From Aeromonas aquatica (GTDB lineage: Bacteria; Pseudomonadota; Gammaproteobacteria; Enterobacterales; Aeromonadaceae), in assembly GCF_000764655.1 (NCBI RefSeq), contig NZ_JRGL01000014.1, positions 1-64,000 on the forward strand: a stretch of DNA of 64,000 nucleotides, written 5' to 3'. Positions 34,091 to 42,694 of this stretch are shown piece by piece (the first letter of the stretch is position 1; every line of letters starts with the position of its first letter). A program made the position numbers and the translations under genes. The notes under the pieces are model-generated. The model was not told where the DNA came from. It saw only the letters and a list, made by a program, of their open reading frames with translations, and ran no database searches.

Positions 34091-34104
34091 GGAAACCGGT
34101 TTCC
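34091..34104. promoter_or_regulatory. Operator between the two PTS IIC transcription units
   Basis: GGAAACCGGTTTCC is a perfect 14-bp palindrome in the divergent promoter region between IIB (start 34030, left) and the second IIC (34295, right). Its core AACCGGTT recurs near the LacI gene at 28139. TGTGAGCG occurs twice to its right (near 34122 and 34165), resembling CRP half-sites. Confidence 0.7.
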
Positions 34105-34294
34105 ACAATTCATCCATTGATGTGTGAGCGGGATCGGTAATTTCCGGTCAAGAGCGGCTGGAAGTGTGAGCGAAGTAATGAAATGGCAAAATGGTCGCGG
34201 ATATTACGGAAACGGAGCAGCAAAATCGTCAGAATGGAGCCAAAGCCCCGGGATGACAGGGGATGAAAAGCGAAAAAGGACGGAAAATAGAGTG

Positions 34295-35590
34295 ATGAAC
34301 CTGCAATGGATGGCAATGCTGGTCGGCATGATTGAGCAGCGCATGGTACCGTTTGCCAATTGGCTGACCCGCAGTCGCCATGTGCTCTCGTTACGGGATG
34401 GTTTTCAGTTGGCCATGCCCTTCGTCATCGTCGGCAGCCTGCTGGTACCCATACTGTTTCCCCCCATATCTCCCGATACCCCGCACGCCTTCGGGCAGTG
34501 GCTGCACTGGCTGGCGCGGGAGCTGCACCCTTTTTTGTTTCCGGTCTATTCACACACCCTGGGGCTGGTGGCGCTGATCATCGCCTTTGGCTCGGCCTCC
34601 AGCCTCGCCAAGGCCTATGAGATGCCGGAGCGGCTGTGCGGCCTGGGGGGCTGCATGGCGTTTCTGATGCTGATCGACTTCCGGTCGCTGCAACCCGGGG
34701 TGTTTGGCTATCTAGGGGGGGCCGGGATCTTCACGGCCCTGCTGATGGCGTTCTATTCGGTGGAGGTGACCCGCTTCTTCTATCGTCGTGGCTGGTATAT
34801 CAAGATGCCGGAGGAGGTGCCGGTGATGACGAGGCGGGGCTTTCAGCTGATAGTGCCGCTGCTGTTCACCATGCTCTCGCTGAGCCTGCTGCGACTCTGG
34901 CTGCAACAGCAGTTCGGGATCAGTCTGCCGGATTTCATGGCCTCCCTGTTCCGGCCCCTGATAGTGGGGGCCGATACCCTGCCCGCCCTGCTGATCACCC
35001 TGCTGATCGCCCACCTGCTCTGGTTCATGGGGATCCACGGCGCCCTGATAGTGACCGGTCTGCTGTCCCCCTTCTGGATGGCCGGGGTGAGTGCCAACCA
35101 GGCGGCGCTGATGGCGGGGGAGCCCCTGCCCCACATCTTCCTGCAGGGATTCTGGGACTATTACCTGCTGATCGGGGGCATTGGAACCACGCTGCCGCTG
35201 GTGTTTATGGCCATGCGCAGCCGCTGCCACTCCATCCAGTCGGTGGGCAAACTGGGCTTCATTCCCTCCATGTTCAACATCAACGAGCCCCTGCTGTTCG
35301 GCTTCCCCATCATAATGAACCCGCTGTTTTTCCTGCCCTTTATCGGCGTGCCGCTGATCAATGCGGTGATCGCCTGGCAGCTGACCCAGTGGGGTTTCCT
35401 CGACAGGTTCATCGCCCTGCTGCCCTGGTCCATGCCCTCTCCCCTCGGCGCCGCCTGGGCGGCGAACGGCAGCTGGAACAACGGCCTGATGAGCCTGGTC
35501 TGCATCCTCAACGGCTATGTGCTCTACCGCCCCTTCTTCCTGGCCCACGAGAAGATGGTGCTGGAGCAGGAGCGCGAGCGGCTGGGCTGA
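34295..35590 (+). CDS. PTS cellobiose-type enzyme IIC (second, divergent)
   Basis: A 431-residue IIC permease paralogous to the one at 32356, with the same loops FMGIHGALIVTGLLSPFW and FNINEPLLFGFPIIMNP. It has no IIA or IIB of its own here, so it probably shares those of the divergent operon and widens the substrate range. The ATG at 34295 follows AAGGACGG at a long spacing; a start at 34253 is possible. Confidence 0.88.
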   Translation: MNLQWMAMLVGMIEQRMVPFANWLTRSRHVLSLRDGFQLAMPFVIVGSLLVPILFPPISPDTPHAFGQWLHWLARELHPFLFPVYSHTLGLVALIIAFGSASSLAKAYEMPERLCGLGGCMAFLMLIDFRSLQPGVFGYLGGAGIFTALLMAFYSVEVTRFFYRRGWYIKMPEEVPVMTRRGFQLIVPLLFTMLSLSLLRLWLQQQFGISLPDFMASLFRPLIVGADTLPALLITLLIAHLLWFMGIHGALIVTGLLSPFWMAGVSANQAALMAGEPLPHIFLQGFWDYYLLIGGIGTTLPLVFMAMRSRCHSIQSVGKLGFIPSMFNINEPLLFGFPIIMNPLFFLPFIGVPLINAVIAWQLTQWGFLDRFIALLPWSMPSPLGAAWAANGSWNNGLMSLVCILNGYVLYRPFFLAHEKMVLEQERERLG

Positions 35591-35594
35591 AGAA

Positions 35595-36545
35595 CTATCC
35601 CATCAGCCCGAGATAGTTCATCAGCGCGGCCCCCAGGCTGGTGCTCACCAGCGAGCCGAGGGTGGTAGTGGCGATGATGTTCGCAGCCAGCACGCTGTCG
35701 CCGCCCATGGCGCGGGTCATCACATAGCTGGCGGCCGCCGTCGGGGTGGAGCTGATGAGAAACAGAATGCCGAGGGCCTGGGTGCTGAAACCGAGCGCCC
35801 AGGCTCCCGTCACCAGCAACACGGGGATGCAGAACAGCCGGTTCGCGGTGGCCCAGCCGGTCAGGGTGGCACCGCCTCGCAGGGCCTTGAGATTGAGGCT
35901 GGCCCCGGTGCAGAGCAGGGCCAGTGGCAGCGTCATGTTGGCGAAATAGTTGCCGGTGTTGATGACCAGCTTAGGCAGCTCTATGCCAAGCAGACCGAAC
36001 GGCAGCGCCGAGAGGATGGCGATGATGAGGGGGTTTTTGACGATCCCCTTCAGGATGGGCCTGATCCCCCGCCCGCCCCCCAGGCTGCGGGTGAGGGTGA
36101 TGACGGCGAGAATGTTGTAGAGCACTGTCACTGCCCCCACCAGCAGGGCCGCGGCACCGATCCCCTCGGGTCCATAGGCGTTTTGCACATAGGCCAGCCC
36201 CATGATCCCCATGTTGCCGCGAAAACTGCCCTGCACGAAGATGCCGCGCAGTTTCTGCTCGCTGATGAAACGGGCCGCCAGCAGCTCGAGTACCAAAAAA
36301 CCCGCCAAAGTGCCCAGCAGGCCGTAGAGGATGAGCCAGGGGCTCGGCATGGTGGAGAAATCGGTGCGCACCATGCTGAGGAACAGCAGGGCCGGCAGGG
36401 TGACCTGGAACACCAGGCGGGAGGCGGATTCGACGAAGCTGTCCGGCAACAGGCCCAGGCGCTTGAGCCAGATCCCGAGCAGCAGCACCATGCAGATGGG
36501 GCCCGTGATGGAGAGGGAGAAGTGCAGACTTGCCAACAGATCCAT
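35595..36545 (-). CDS. AEC-family transporter
   Basis: A 316-residue membrane protein of the auxin efflux carrier (AEC) family with about ten helices in two halves. GSFRGNMGIMGLAY and the C-terminal SSTPTAAASYVMTRAMGGD are typical family patches. Bacterial members move organic acids or are uncharacterised. It converges on the second IIC (4 bases apart) and is divergent from treR. Substrate unknown. Confidence 0.85.
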   Translation of the reverse strand: MDLLASLHFSLSITGPICMVLLLGIWLKRLGLLPDSFVESASRLVFQVTLPALLFLSMVRTDFSTMPSPWLILYGLLGTLAGFLVLELLAARFISEQKLRGIFVQGSFRGNMGIMGLAYVQNAYGPEGIGAAALLVGAVTVLYNILAVITLTRSLGGGRGIRPILKGIVKNPLIIAILSALPFGLLGIELPKLVINTGNYFANMTLPLALLCTGASLNLKALRGGATLTGWATANRLFCIPVLLVTGAWALGFSTQALGILFLISSTPTAAASYVMTRAMGGDSVLAANIIATTTLGSLVSTSLGAALMNYLGLMG

Positions 36546-36674
36546 GATGCGCGTCCTGTGCGAAGCGAGCGGCAGGCCGCCAGCCGGAATGAAGAGGCCA
36601 TTCTAGCGTCATGGGCTTGTATTCACAGGGGTTAATCACAACAATGTGGTCAATTCCCTGCCTGAGCACCCGAT

Positions 36675-37622
36675 ATGGAAAAGAAACTGACCATCCTCGA
36701 CATCGCCCGCCTCTCGGGCGTCGGCAAGTCGACCGTCTCCCGGGTGCTCAATCAGGATCCCAAGGTCAAGTCCCAGACCCGGGAGCGGGTGGAGCAGATC
36801 ATTGCCGAGCACGGTTTCGTGCCGAGCAAGTCGGCACGGGCCATGCGCAGCCAGAGCCAGCAGGTGGTGGGCATCATCGTCTCCCGACTCGACTCCAGCT
36901 CGGAGAACCAGGCGGTGCGCGGCATGCTGGAGACCCTCTACCGCCATGGCTACGACGCCGTGCTGATGGAGAGCAAGTTTTCCCCCGCCAAGGTGAGCGA
37001 ACACCTGGCCGTGCTGGAGCGGCGCGGGGTGGACGGCATCATACTGTTCGCCTTCAACGATCTCGATTACGCCACCATGGCCCCCTGCAAGGAGAAGCTG
37101 GTGCTGATGGCGCGGGAGCATCCGGGCTTCTCCTCGGTCTGCTTCGATGACGCCGGCGCCGTGCATACCATGCTGGCCCAGTTGGAGAAGCGCGGCGCCA
37201 GCGATATCGCCTATTTGGGGGTCGATACCTCGGATCTCACCACCGGCCAGCGCCGGCTCGATGCCTATCTGGCCCATTGCGCAGAGCGGGGACTGAGGGC
37301 GCGCACGGCGCTGGGGGATCTCAGCCTGCAGAGCGGCTATCGGCTGGCGGCCGAGCTGCTCACCCCAAGCACCCAGGCGCTGGTCTGTGCCAGCGATACC
37401 CTCGCCATGGGCGCGGCCAAATACCTGCAAGAACAAGGGCGCAGCGAGGTGTTGGTGACCGGCCTTGGCAACAACCCCCTGTTGACCTTCCTCTTCCCCA
37501 ACGCCCTCAGCCTGGATCTCGGCTACAAGGGCGCGGGTGAACAGGCCGCCCGCCAGCTGCTCGGCCAGATCGAGCAAAACCGATCGCCGCAGGCCACCAT
37601 AGCCCCCTGTCAGCTGCTGTGA
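36675..37622 (+). CDS. treR: Trehalose operon repressor
   Basis: A 315-residue LacI-family repressor that closely resembles E. coli TreR throughout: LTILDIARLSGVGKSTVSRVLN helix-turn-helix, PSKSARAMRSQSQQVVGIIVSRLDS and the YLGVDTSDLTTGQRR effector region. It responds to trehalose 6-phosphate in E. coli. The treB operator palindrome lies 54 bases after its stop. It is encoded directly upstream of treB and treC. Confidence 0.94.
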   Translation: MEKKLTILDIARLSGVGKSTVSRVLNQDPKVKSQTRERVEQIIAEHGFVPSKSARAMRSQSQQVVGIIVSRLDSSSENQAVRGMLETLYRHGYDAVLMESKFSPAKVSEHLAVLERRGVDGIILFAFNDLDYATMAPCKEKLVLMAREHPGFSSVCFDDAGAVHTMLAQLEKRGASDIAYLGVDTSDLTTGQRRLDAYLAHCAERGLRARTALGDLSLQSGYRLAAELLTPSTQALVCASDTLAMGAAKYLQEQGRSEVLVTGLGNNPLLTFLFPNALSLDLGYKGAGEQAARQLLGQIEQNRSPQATIAPCQLL

Positions 37623-37656
37623 GCCCCATCACTGCGCATTGAGCAAAATTCACCCG

Positions 37657-37678
37657 TTTTGTGATGTTCACCACGAAA
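37657..37678. promoter_or_regulatory. Candidate CRP site before treB
   Basis: TGTGA-TGTTCA-CCACG has a perfect left half and a weaker right half of the CRP consensus. It abuts the TreR operator on its left, a natural place for an activator of treB. Confidence 0.5.
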
Positions 37679-37695
37679 TGGGAACGTTCCCATTT
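37676..37695. promoter_or_regulatory. treR operator: TreR operator
   Basis: AAATGGGAACGTTCCCATTT is a perfect 20-bp palindrome with the LacI-family central CG. It lies between treR and treB, about 120 bases before the treB start. Confidence 0.85.
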
Positions 37696-37813
37696 TGATC
37701 GGGAAGAATTGGTAGCATGCTAAATAGGAACTATACCAAGAACACTCGGGTCGGCAGATTGGCCCTGCAGGGTGATGCATACCAAACTCACTGGAGTCAC
37801 AGAGGGAAGACTC

Positions 37814-39244
37814 ATGTCCAAGATCAACGCACAACATCTGGCCCAACTTATCGACAAGATCGGTGGCAAGGAGAACATCGCGACCGTCAGCCACTGCCTG
37901 ACCCGGCTGCGCTTCGTGCTCAATGACCCGGCCAAGGCAGACCCCAAGGCCATCGAGGCCATACCGGCGGTGAAGGGAAGCTTCACCCAGGGCGGCCAGT
38001 TCCAGGTGGTCATCGGCAACGAGGTCGATCAGTGGTACAAGGCGCTCACCGAGGAGATCGGTGTCAGCGGTGCGAGCAAAGATGCCGCCAAGCAGGCCGC
38101 CCGCAAGAACATGAACCCGCTGGAGCGCGCCATCTCCCACATGGCGGAGATCTTCGTCCCGCTGCTGCCCGCCATCATCACCGGTGGTCTGCTCCTGGGT
38201 TTCCGTAACGTCATCGGCGACATCAAGATGTTCGATGATGGTACCCACACCCTCGTCGAGATCAGCCAATTCTGGGCGGGAGTTCACTCCTTCCTCTGGC
38301 TGATCGGTGAGGCCATCTTCCACTTCCTGCCGGTCGGCGTCTGCTGGTCTACCGTGAAGAAGATGGGCGGTTCCGAGATCCTGGGGATAGTGCTGGGGAT
38401 CACCCTGGTGTCGCCGCAGTTGATGAATGCTTATGGCATCGGCGGCGCCGTACCCGATGTCTGGGACTTCGGGCTCTTTACCATCCAGAAGGTGGGTTAC
38501 CAGGCTCAGGTCATTCCCTCCATCCTCGCGGGTGTGGTGCTGGCCTGGCTCGAAACCAACCTCAGACGCATCATCCCGGCCTATCTCTACATGGTCATAG
38601 TGCCGTTTGTTGCCCTCATAGTGACCGTCATCCTGGCTCACACCCTGATTGGCCCGTTCGGTCGCTGGATTGGTGAAGGCGTGGGTTATGCAGCCAGAGC
38701 CGCCATGACCGGCGATTTCGCCCCCATTGGTTCCGCTATCTTCGGCTTCTTCTACGCGCCCCTGGTCATCACCGGCATCCACCACACGACGAATGCCGTG
38801 GATCTGCAGTTGATGAAGGACATCGGTGGCACCCCGATCTGGCCGCTGATCGCACTGTCCAACATCGCCCAGGCGTCTGCCGTGCTCGGCATCATCCTGA
38901 TCAGCCGCAAGGAGAACGAGCGCGAGATCTCCATCCCGGCCGCCATCTCCGCCTATCTCGGCGTGACCGAGCCGGCCATGTACGGCGTCAACCTCAAGTA
39001 CAAGTTCCCCATGCTGTGCGCCATGATCGGCTCGAGCTGTGCGGCCCTCATCTGTGGCTTCGCCCATGTCATGTCAAACGGTATCGGGGTGGGTGGCCTG
39101 CCGGGCATCCTCACCATCAAGCCGGAATTCTGGGGCATCTACTCCATCGCCATGCTGGTGGCCATCGTCGTGCCCATGGTGCTGACCCTGGTGCTCTACA
39201 AGCGTCAACAGGCCGCTGGCAAGCTGGAGCTGACCGCCGCCTGA
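37814..39244 (+). CDS. treB: Trehalose-specific PTS enzyme IIBC
   Basis: A 476-residue IIB-IIC fusion. The IIB part has the phospho-Cys in IATVSHCLTRLRFVL (~residue 30). The IIC part follows with about ten helices and the loop GFFYAPLVITGIHHTTNAVDLQL. It imports trehalose as trehalose 6-phosphate; the IIA comes from elsewhere (Crr in E. coli). The ATG at 37814 follows GAGGGA. Confidence 0.95.
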   Translation: MSKINAQHLAQLIDKIGGKENIATVSHCLTRLRFVLNDPAKADPKAIEAIPAVKGSFTQGGQFQVVIGNEVDQWYKALTEEIGVSGASKDAAKQAARKNMNPLERAISHMAEIFVPLLPAIITGGLLLGFRNVIGDIKMFDDGTHTLVEISQFWAGVHSFLWLIGEAIFHFLPVGVCWSTVKKMGGSEILGIVLGITLVSPQLMNAYGIGGAVPDVWDFGLFTIQKVGYQAQVIPSILAGVVLAWLETNLRRIIPAYLYMVIVPFVALIVTVILAHTLIGPFGRWIGEGVGYAARAAMTGDFAPIGSAIFGFFYAPLVITGIHHTTNAVDLQLMKDIGGTPIWPLIALSNIAQASAVLGIILISRKENEREISIPAAISAYLGVTEPAMYGVNLKYKFPMLCAMIGSSCAALICGFAHVMSNGIGVGGLPGILTIKPEFWGIYSIAMLVAIVVPMVLTLVLYKRQQAAGKLELTAA

Positions 39245-39263
39245 CAGTTCCAAAAGTACTTAG

Positions 39264-39289
39264 GCGGAGCCCAGGCTCCGCTCTTTTTA
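39264..39289 (+). terminator. Hairpin between treB and treC
   Basis: GCGGAGC-CCAG-GCTCCGC followed by TCTTTTTAT is a standard terminator shape 20 bases after treB. Since treC follows on the same strand without another obvious promoter, it probably attenuates rather than stops transcription. Confidence 0.8.
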
Positions 39290-39324
39290 TTGGCCTTGTT
39301 CAACCCAAGGCCTGTTTCAACAAG

Positions 39325-41001
39325 ATGAGCGACCCGACCATGAAACAGACCCCCTGGTGGCAGAGCGCCGTGATTTACCAGATCTACCCCAAAAGCTTTC
39401 AGGACTCCGGCGCCCGTGGCACCGGCGATCTCAAGGGGATCATGGCCCGCCTCGACTATCTCAAGACCCTGGGGGTCGATGCCCTCTGGCTGACCCCAGT
39501 GTATGTGTCCCCCCAGGTGGACAACGGCTACGACATCGCCGACTACCTGGCCATCGATCCCGCCTACGGCACCATGGCCGATTTCGAGGCGCTGCTGGCG
39601 GCCGCCCACGAGCGCGGCATCCGCATCGTGATGGACATAGTCGTCAACCACACCTCCACCGAGCACGCCTGGTTCCAGTCCGCCCTCGGGGATAAAAACA
39701 GCCCCTACCGCGACTACTACATCTGGAAGGATCCGGTGGATGGCGGTGTGCCGAACAACTGGATCTCCAAATTCGGCGGCAGCGCCTGGGAACTGGATAC
39801 CGCGACCGGCCAGTACTATCTGCATCTGTTCGCCCGCGAACAGGCGGATCTGAACTGGGAGAACCCGGCGGTGCGGGCAGAAGTGAAGCAGGTGGTCCAC
39901 TTCTGGGCGAAGAAGGGCGTCGACGGTTTCCGCCTCGACGTCATCAACCTCATCTCCAAGGATCAGCGCTTCCCGAACGATGACAGGGGCGATGGCCGCC
40001 GTTTCTATACCGACGGGCCCCGCATCCACGAGTTCCTGCAGGACATCAGCCGCGACGTGTTCGCCCCGGTGGGTGCCATGACGGTGGGGGAGATGTCCTC
40101 CACCTCGCTGGAAAACTGCCAGCGCTATGGCGCTCTCGATGGCTCCGAGCTCTCCATGGTGTTCAACTTTCATCACCTCAAGGTCGACTACCCGAACGGC
40201 GACAAGTGGACCAAGGCACCGTTTGATTTCCTCGAGCTCAAGCGCATCTTCGACCACTGGCAGAGCGGCATGCACAGCAAGGCCTGGTCCGCGCTGTTCT
40301 GGTGCAACCACGATCAGCCGCGCATCGTCTCCCGCTTCGGTGACGAGGGCGAGCACAGGGTTGTTGCCGCCAAGATGCTGGCCAGCACGCTGCACGGCCT
40401 GCAAGGCACCCCCTACATCTATCAGGGGGAAGAGATCGGCATGACCAACCCGGGCTATGGCAGCATCGACGACTACCAGGATGTGGAGAGCCGCAACATC
40501 TTCGCCATCAAACAGCGCGAGGGCATGAGCGAGGCCGAGATCCTCGCCATCCTGGCCGCCAAGTCGCGGGACAACTCCCGCACTCCCATGCAGTGGAGTG
40601 CGGCCCCCAACGCCGGGTTCACGACAGGCACCCCCTGGCTCAAGCCTGCCGCCAACTACCCGGCGATCAATGCCGAGGCGGCGCTGGCCGACCCGAACTC
40701 GGTGTTCTGGCACTATCGGGATTTGATTCGCCTGCGCAAGGATTACCCCATTTTCACGCAAGGGGATTATCAGGAGCTGCTGGCGGGGCATGAGCAGATC
40801 TGGGCCTATGCCCGCCGTGCCGACGGTCAGACCCTGCTGGTAGTGAGCAACGTCTACGGCGAGAAAGTGGACTTTGCCCTGCCCGCCGGCATGCAGGCAG
40901 GTAAGGGACGCCTGTTGCTTGGCAACTACCCGGACGGCCCGGCCCAACCGCGCTCTTGCATATTGCGTCCCTACGAATCCCTGATCTGGTTGGTGGAATA
41001 G
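39325..41001 (+). CDS. treC: Trehalose-6-phosphate hydrolase
   Basis: A 558-residue GH13 enzyme that splits trehalose 6-phosphate into glucose and glucose 6-phosphate. The GH13 regions are visible: DIVVNHTS, GFRLDVINLISKD (nucleophile Asp), MTVGEMSST (acid/base Glu) and WCNHDQPRI. It tracks E. coli TreC over its length. Start uncertain between ATG 39325 and 39340 (MKQTPWW); neither has a strong RBS. Confidence 0.95.
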   Translation: MSDPTMKQTPWWQSAVIYQIYPKSFQDSGARGTGDLKGIMARLDYLKTLGVDALWLTPVYVSPQVDNGYDIADYLAIDPAYGTMADFEALLAAAHERGIRIVMDIVVNHTSTEHAWFQSALGDKNSPYRDYYIWKDPVDGGVPNNWISKFGGSAWELDTATGQYYLHLFAREQADLNWENPAVRAEVKQVVHFWAKKGVDGFRLDVINLISKDQRFPNDDRGDGRRFYTDGPRIHEFLQDISRDVFAPVGAMTVGEMSSTSLENCQRYGALDGSELSMVFNFHHLKVDYPNGDKWTKAPFDFLELKRIFDHWQSGMHSKAWSALFWCNHDQPRIVSRFGDEGEHRVVAAKMLASTLHGLQGTPYIYQGEEIGMTNPGYGSIDDYQDVESRNIFAIKQREGMSEAEILAILAAKSRDNSRTPMQWSAAPNAGFTTGTPWLKPAANYPAINAEAALADPNSVFWHYRDLIRLRKDYPIFTQGDYQELLAGHEQIWAYARRADGQTLLVVSNVYGEKVDFALPAGMQAGKGRLLLGNYPDGPAQPRSCILRPYESLIWLVE

Positions 41002-41643
41002 ATGACTGAAGCAACGACAAACGCAGCGACCCGCCAGCAGAGCGCCACGGCGCAGAAGAAAGAGCGCGGGGTCGAGTGGCACAAGATGGTGGCGGGCCAG
41101 CCCTATGACGCGGCCGATCCCGAGCTCAGGGCGGCGCGGGAGCGCTGCCGCTCCCTCTACCACAGCTTCAACACCCAGTGGCAGGAGAAGCCAGAGCGCG
41201 ATGCCCTGCTGCGAGAATTGCTTGGCAGCCGTGGCACCTGCTGCGCCATCAACCCGCCCTTCTTCTGCGACTACGGCGCCAACATCCATCTGGGGGAAAA
41301 CTTCTACGCCAACGTCAACTGCACCATCCTCGACGTGTGCGAGGTGCATATCGGCGACAATGTGCTGCTGGCGCCCGGGGTGCAGATCTACACCGCCGCC
41401 CACCCGGTGGCGGTGGTCCCGCGCGTGGCCGGGGTCGAGTTTGGCCAGCCGGTGCGCATCGGCAACAACGTCTGGATTGGCGGCAGCACCGTCATCTGCC
41501 CGGGCGTCACCATAGGGGATAACAGCGTGATCGGCGCAGGCTCTGTGGTGACCAGGGACATTCCGGCCAACGTGGTCGCCGTCGGCAACCCCTGCAAGGT
41601 CCTGCGACCCATGACCGCCGAGGAACTGGCGGGCACGCAATAG
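41002..41643 (+). CDS. maa: Maltose O-acetyltransferase family protein
   Basis: A 213-residue hexapeptide-repeat acetyltransferase: left-handed beta-helix repeats in the C-terminal half (GANIHLGENFYANVNCTILD, IGNNVWIGGSTVICPGVTIG) and active-site His in TAAHPV. It acetylates glucose or maltose with acetyl-CoA. The ATG follows the treC stop directly, so it is coupled to it. Acting on the free glucose released by TreC fits an overflow or detoxification role, which is inferred. The N-terminal ~25 residues are unusually Ala/Gln/Thr-rich. Confidence 0.88.
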   Translation: MTEATTNAATRQQSATAQKKERGVEWHKMVAGQPYDAADPELRAARERCRSLYHSFNTQWQEKPERDALLRELLGSRGTCCAINPPFFCDYGANIHLGENFYANVNCTILDVCEVHIGDNVLLAPGVQIYTAAHPVAVVPRVAGVEFGQPVRIGNNVWIGGSTVICPGVTIGDNSVIGAGSVVTRDIPANVVAVGNPCKVLRPMTAEELAGTQ

Positions 41644-41682
41644 ATTAATCAACCATAAAATGGTGAAATACAGGAATAAAAG

Positions 41683-41712
41683 AAGGCGCCATCGAGGCGC
41701 CTTTGTTGTTTC
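41683..41712 (+). terminator. Terminator of the tre operon
   Basis: AAGGCGCC-ATCGA-GGCGCCTT followed by TGTTGTTT, 40 bases after maa, between convergent genes. Confidence 0.85.
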
Positions 41713-41749
41713 TGCTAATCAGTCCGAATGGAGCAGGGATCCCGGCGGC

Positions 41750-42346
41750 CTAGGTAAACACCGGGCCAAAACCCGAGCCCCACAAGACGGCCGTGGTCGC
41801 CAGCACGCAGACCAGCAGCACCAGGCCGACCGTGACCACAGAGCTCGCATAGATGAAGCCCTGCTCCTTGGGGATGTGCATCAGGATAGGCACACCTATA
41901 TAGAGCAGATAGACCGAATAGCTGAGCCCGATGAGGCCGATGATCATCACGAACCAGAGGTGCGGGAAGAAAGCGGAGAAGCCGACCATGAACAGCGGGG
42001 TCGAGGTATAGGCCGCGAGCTCCAGCGCCGTCGTGTAGCTGGGATCCGAGCCGAAGGTATGACCCATCCAGTGCACCAGATAAGAGAGGGCGAACACGCC
42101 GACGATGAGGGCGAGATACATGGCCACCGACAACACGAAGGCGCTGTTGGCGGTCAGGGTGATGGGCTCGCCGACGCCAATGCTCCAGCCGATATGCACG
42201 GCGGAGTAGTAGGCACAGACGGATGGGATAAGGGCCACGATCAGGATATGAGTCAGACTGTTTCTAAAACTGTCGTGTCTCTCGTCTATGGTATGCCATT
42301 CGGTGTGAGGATGGGCATACAATCCCCATAAGTGATTTAATATCAT
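41750..42346 (-). CDS. Yip1-family membrane protein
   Basis: A 198-residue protein with five membrane helices, beginning MILNHLWGLYAHPHTEW, the typical Yip1/YohC start. Bacterial Yip1 proteins have no assigned function. The ATG at 42346 follows AAGGAATAACGCT. No functional link to its neighbours is evident. Confidence 0.75.
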   Translation of the reverse strand: MILNHLWGLYAHPHTEWHTIDERHDSFRNSLTHILIVALIPSVCAYYSAVHIGWSIGVGEPITLTANSAFVLSVAMYLALIVGVFALSYLVHWMGHTFGSDPSYTTALELAAYTSTPLFMVGFSAFFPHLWFVMIIGLIGLSYSVYLLYIGVPILMHIPKEQGFIYASSVVTVGLVLLVCVLATTAVLWGSGFGPVFT

Positions 42347-42530
42347 AGCGTTATTCCTTCTCAGCTTGAATTGTGGATCTTCCTGTACCGCTCTCGCTCC
42401 TCTGTCTGTTCTCTTTTGTCTGTTCTCTTGCATCGCCCGGCAGGCCATCCATCGCCCCTGGCTGATAGCTTTAAATAAAGTCGCACCAGACCCCATGCGT
42501 CAAGGAAGGGTGTGGGAAGCGCAGAAACAA
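42347..42530. other. Intergenic region upstream of the Yip1 gene
   Basis: A stretch of 184 bases without a convincing gene. It contains TTTAAATAAAG near 42470 as the only AT-rich patch and probably the Yip1 promoter. Confidence 0.4.
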
Positions 42531-42554
42531 CAAAGCCCGGCAGGCCGGGCTTTG
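42531..42554 (-). terminator. Terminator of the K+ channel gene
   Basis: CAAAGCCCGG-CAGG-CCGGGCTTTG is a perfect 10-bp stem; read on the reverse strand it is followed by TTGTTTC. It lies 140 bases beyond the channel stop. Between the two (42555-42694), a 15-codon frame with a good AGGAG (42558-42605) is visible but unsupported. Confidence 0.8.
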
Positions 42555-42694
42555 GAACTATTGTCGTACGCCGGGCTTCCCCCCATGGTGGAACCAAACG
42601 TCCATTATCTTCTCCTACCTTCGCCGGCTCAGGGCTATGCCCCACCCGCCTCAGGGCCGGCGCCTTGCGGACACCAGCAGAGTCGGCGTGCTCA

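Noticed and set aside
39205..41652. An 815-codon open frame antisense to treC and maa
   Set aside because: Both real genes have complete catalytic motifs; the antisense frame has none and spans unrelated genes.
42558..42605. A 15-codon ORF with AGGAG after the K+ channel gene
   Set aside because: Too short, no similarity and no context; a chance RBS is likely in this composition.
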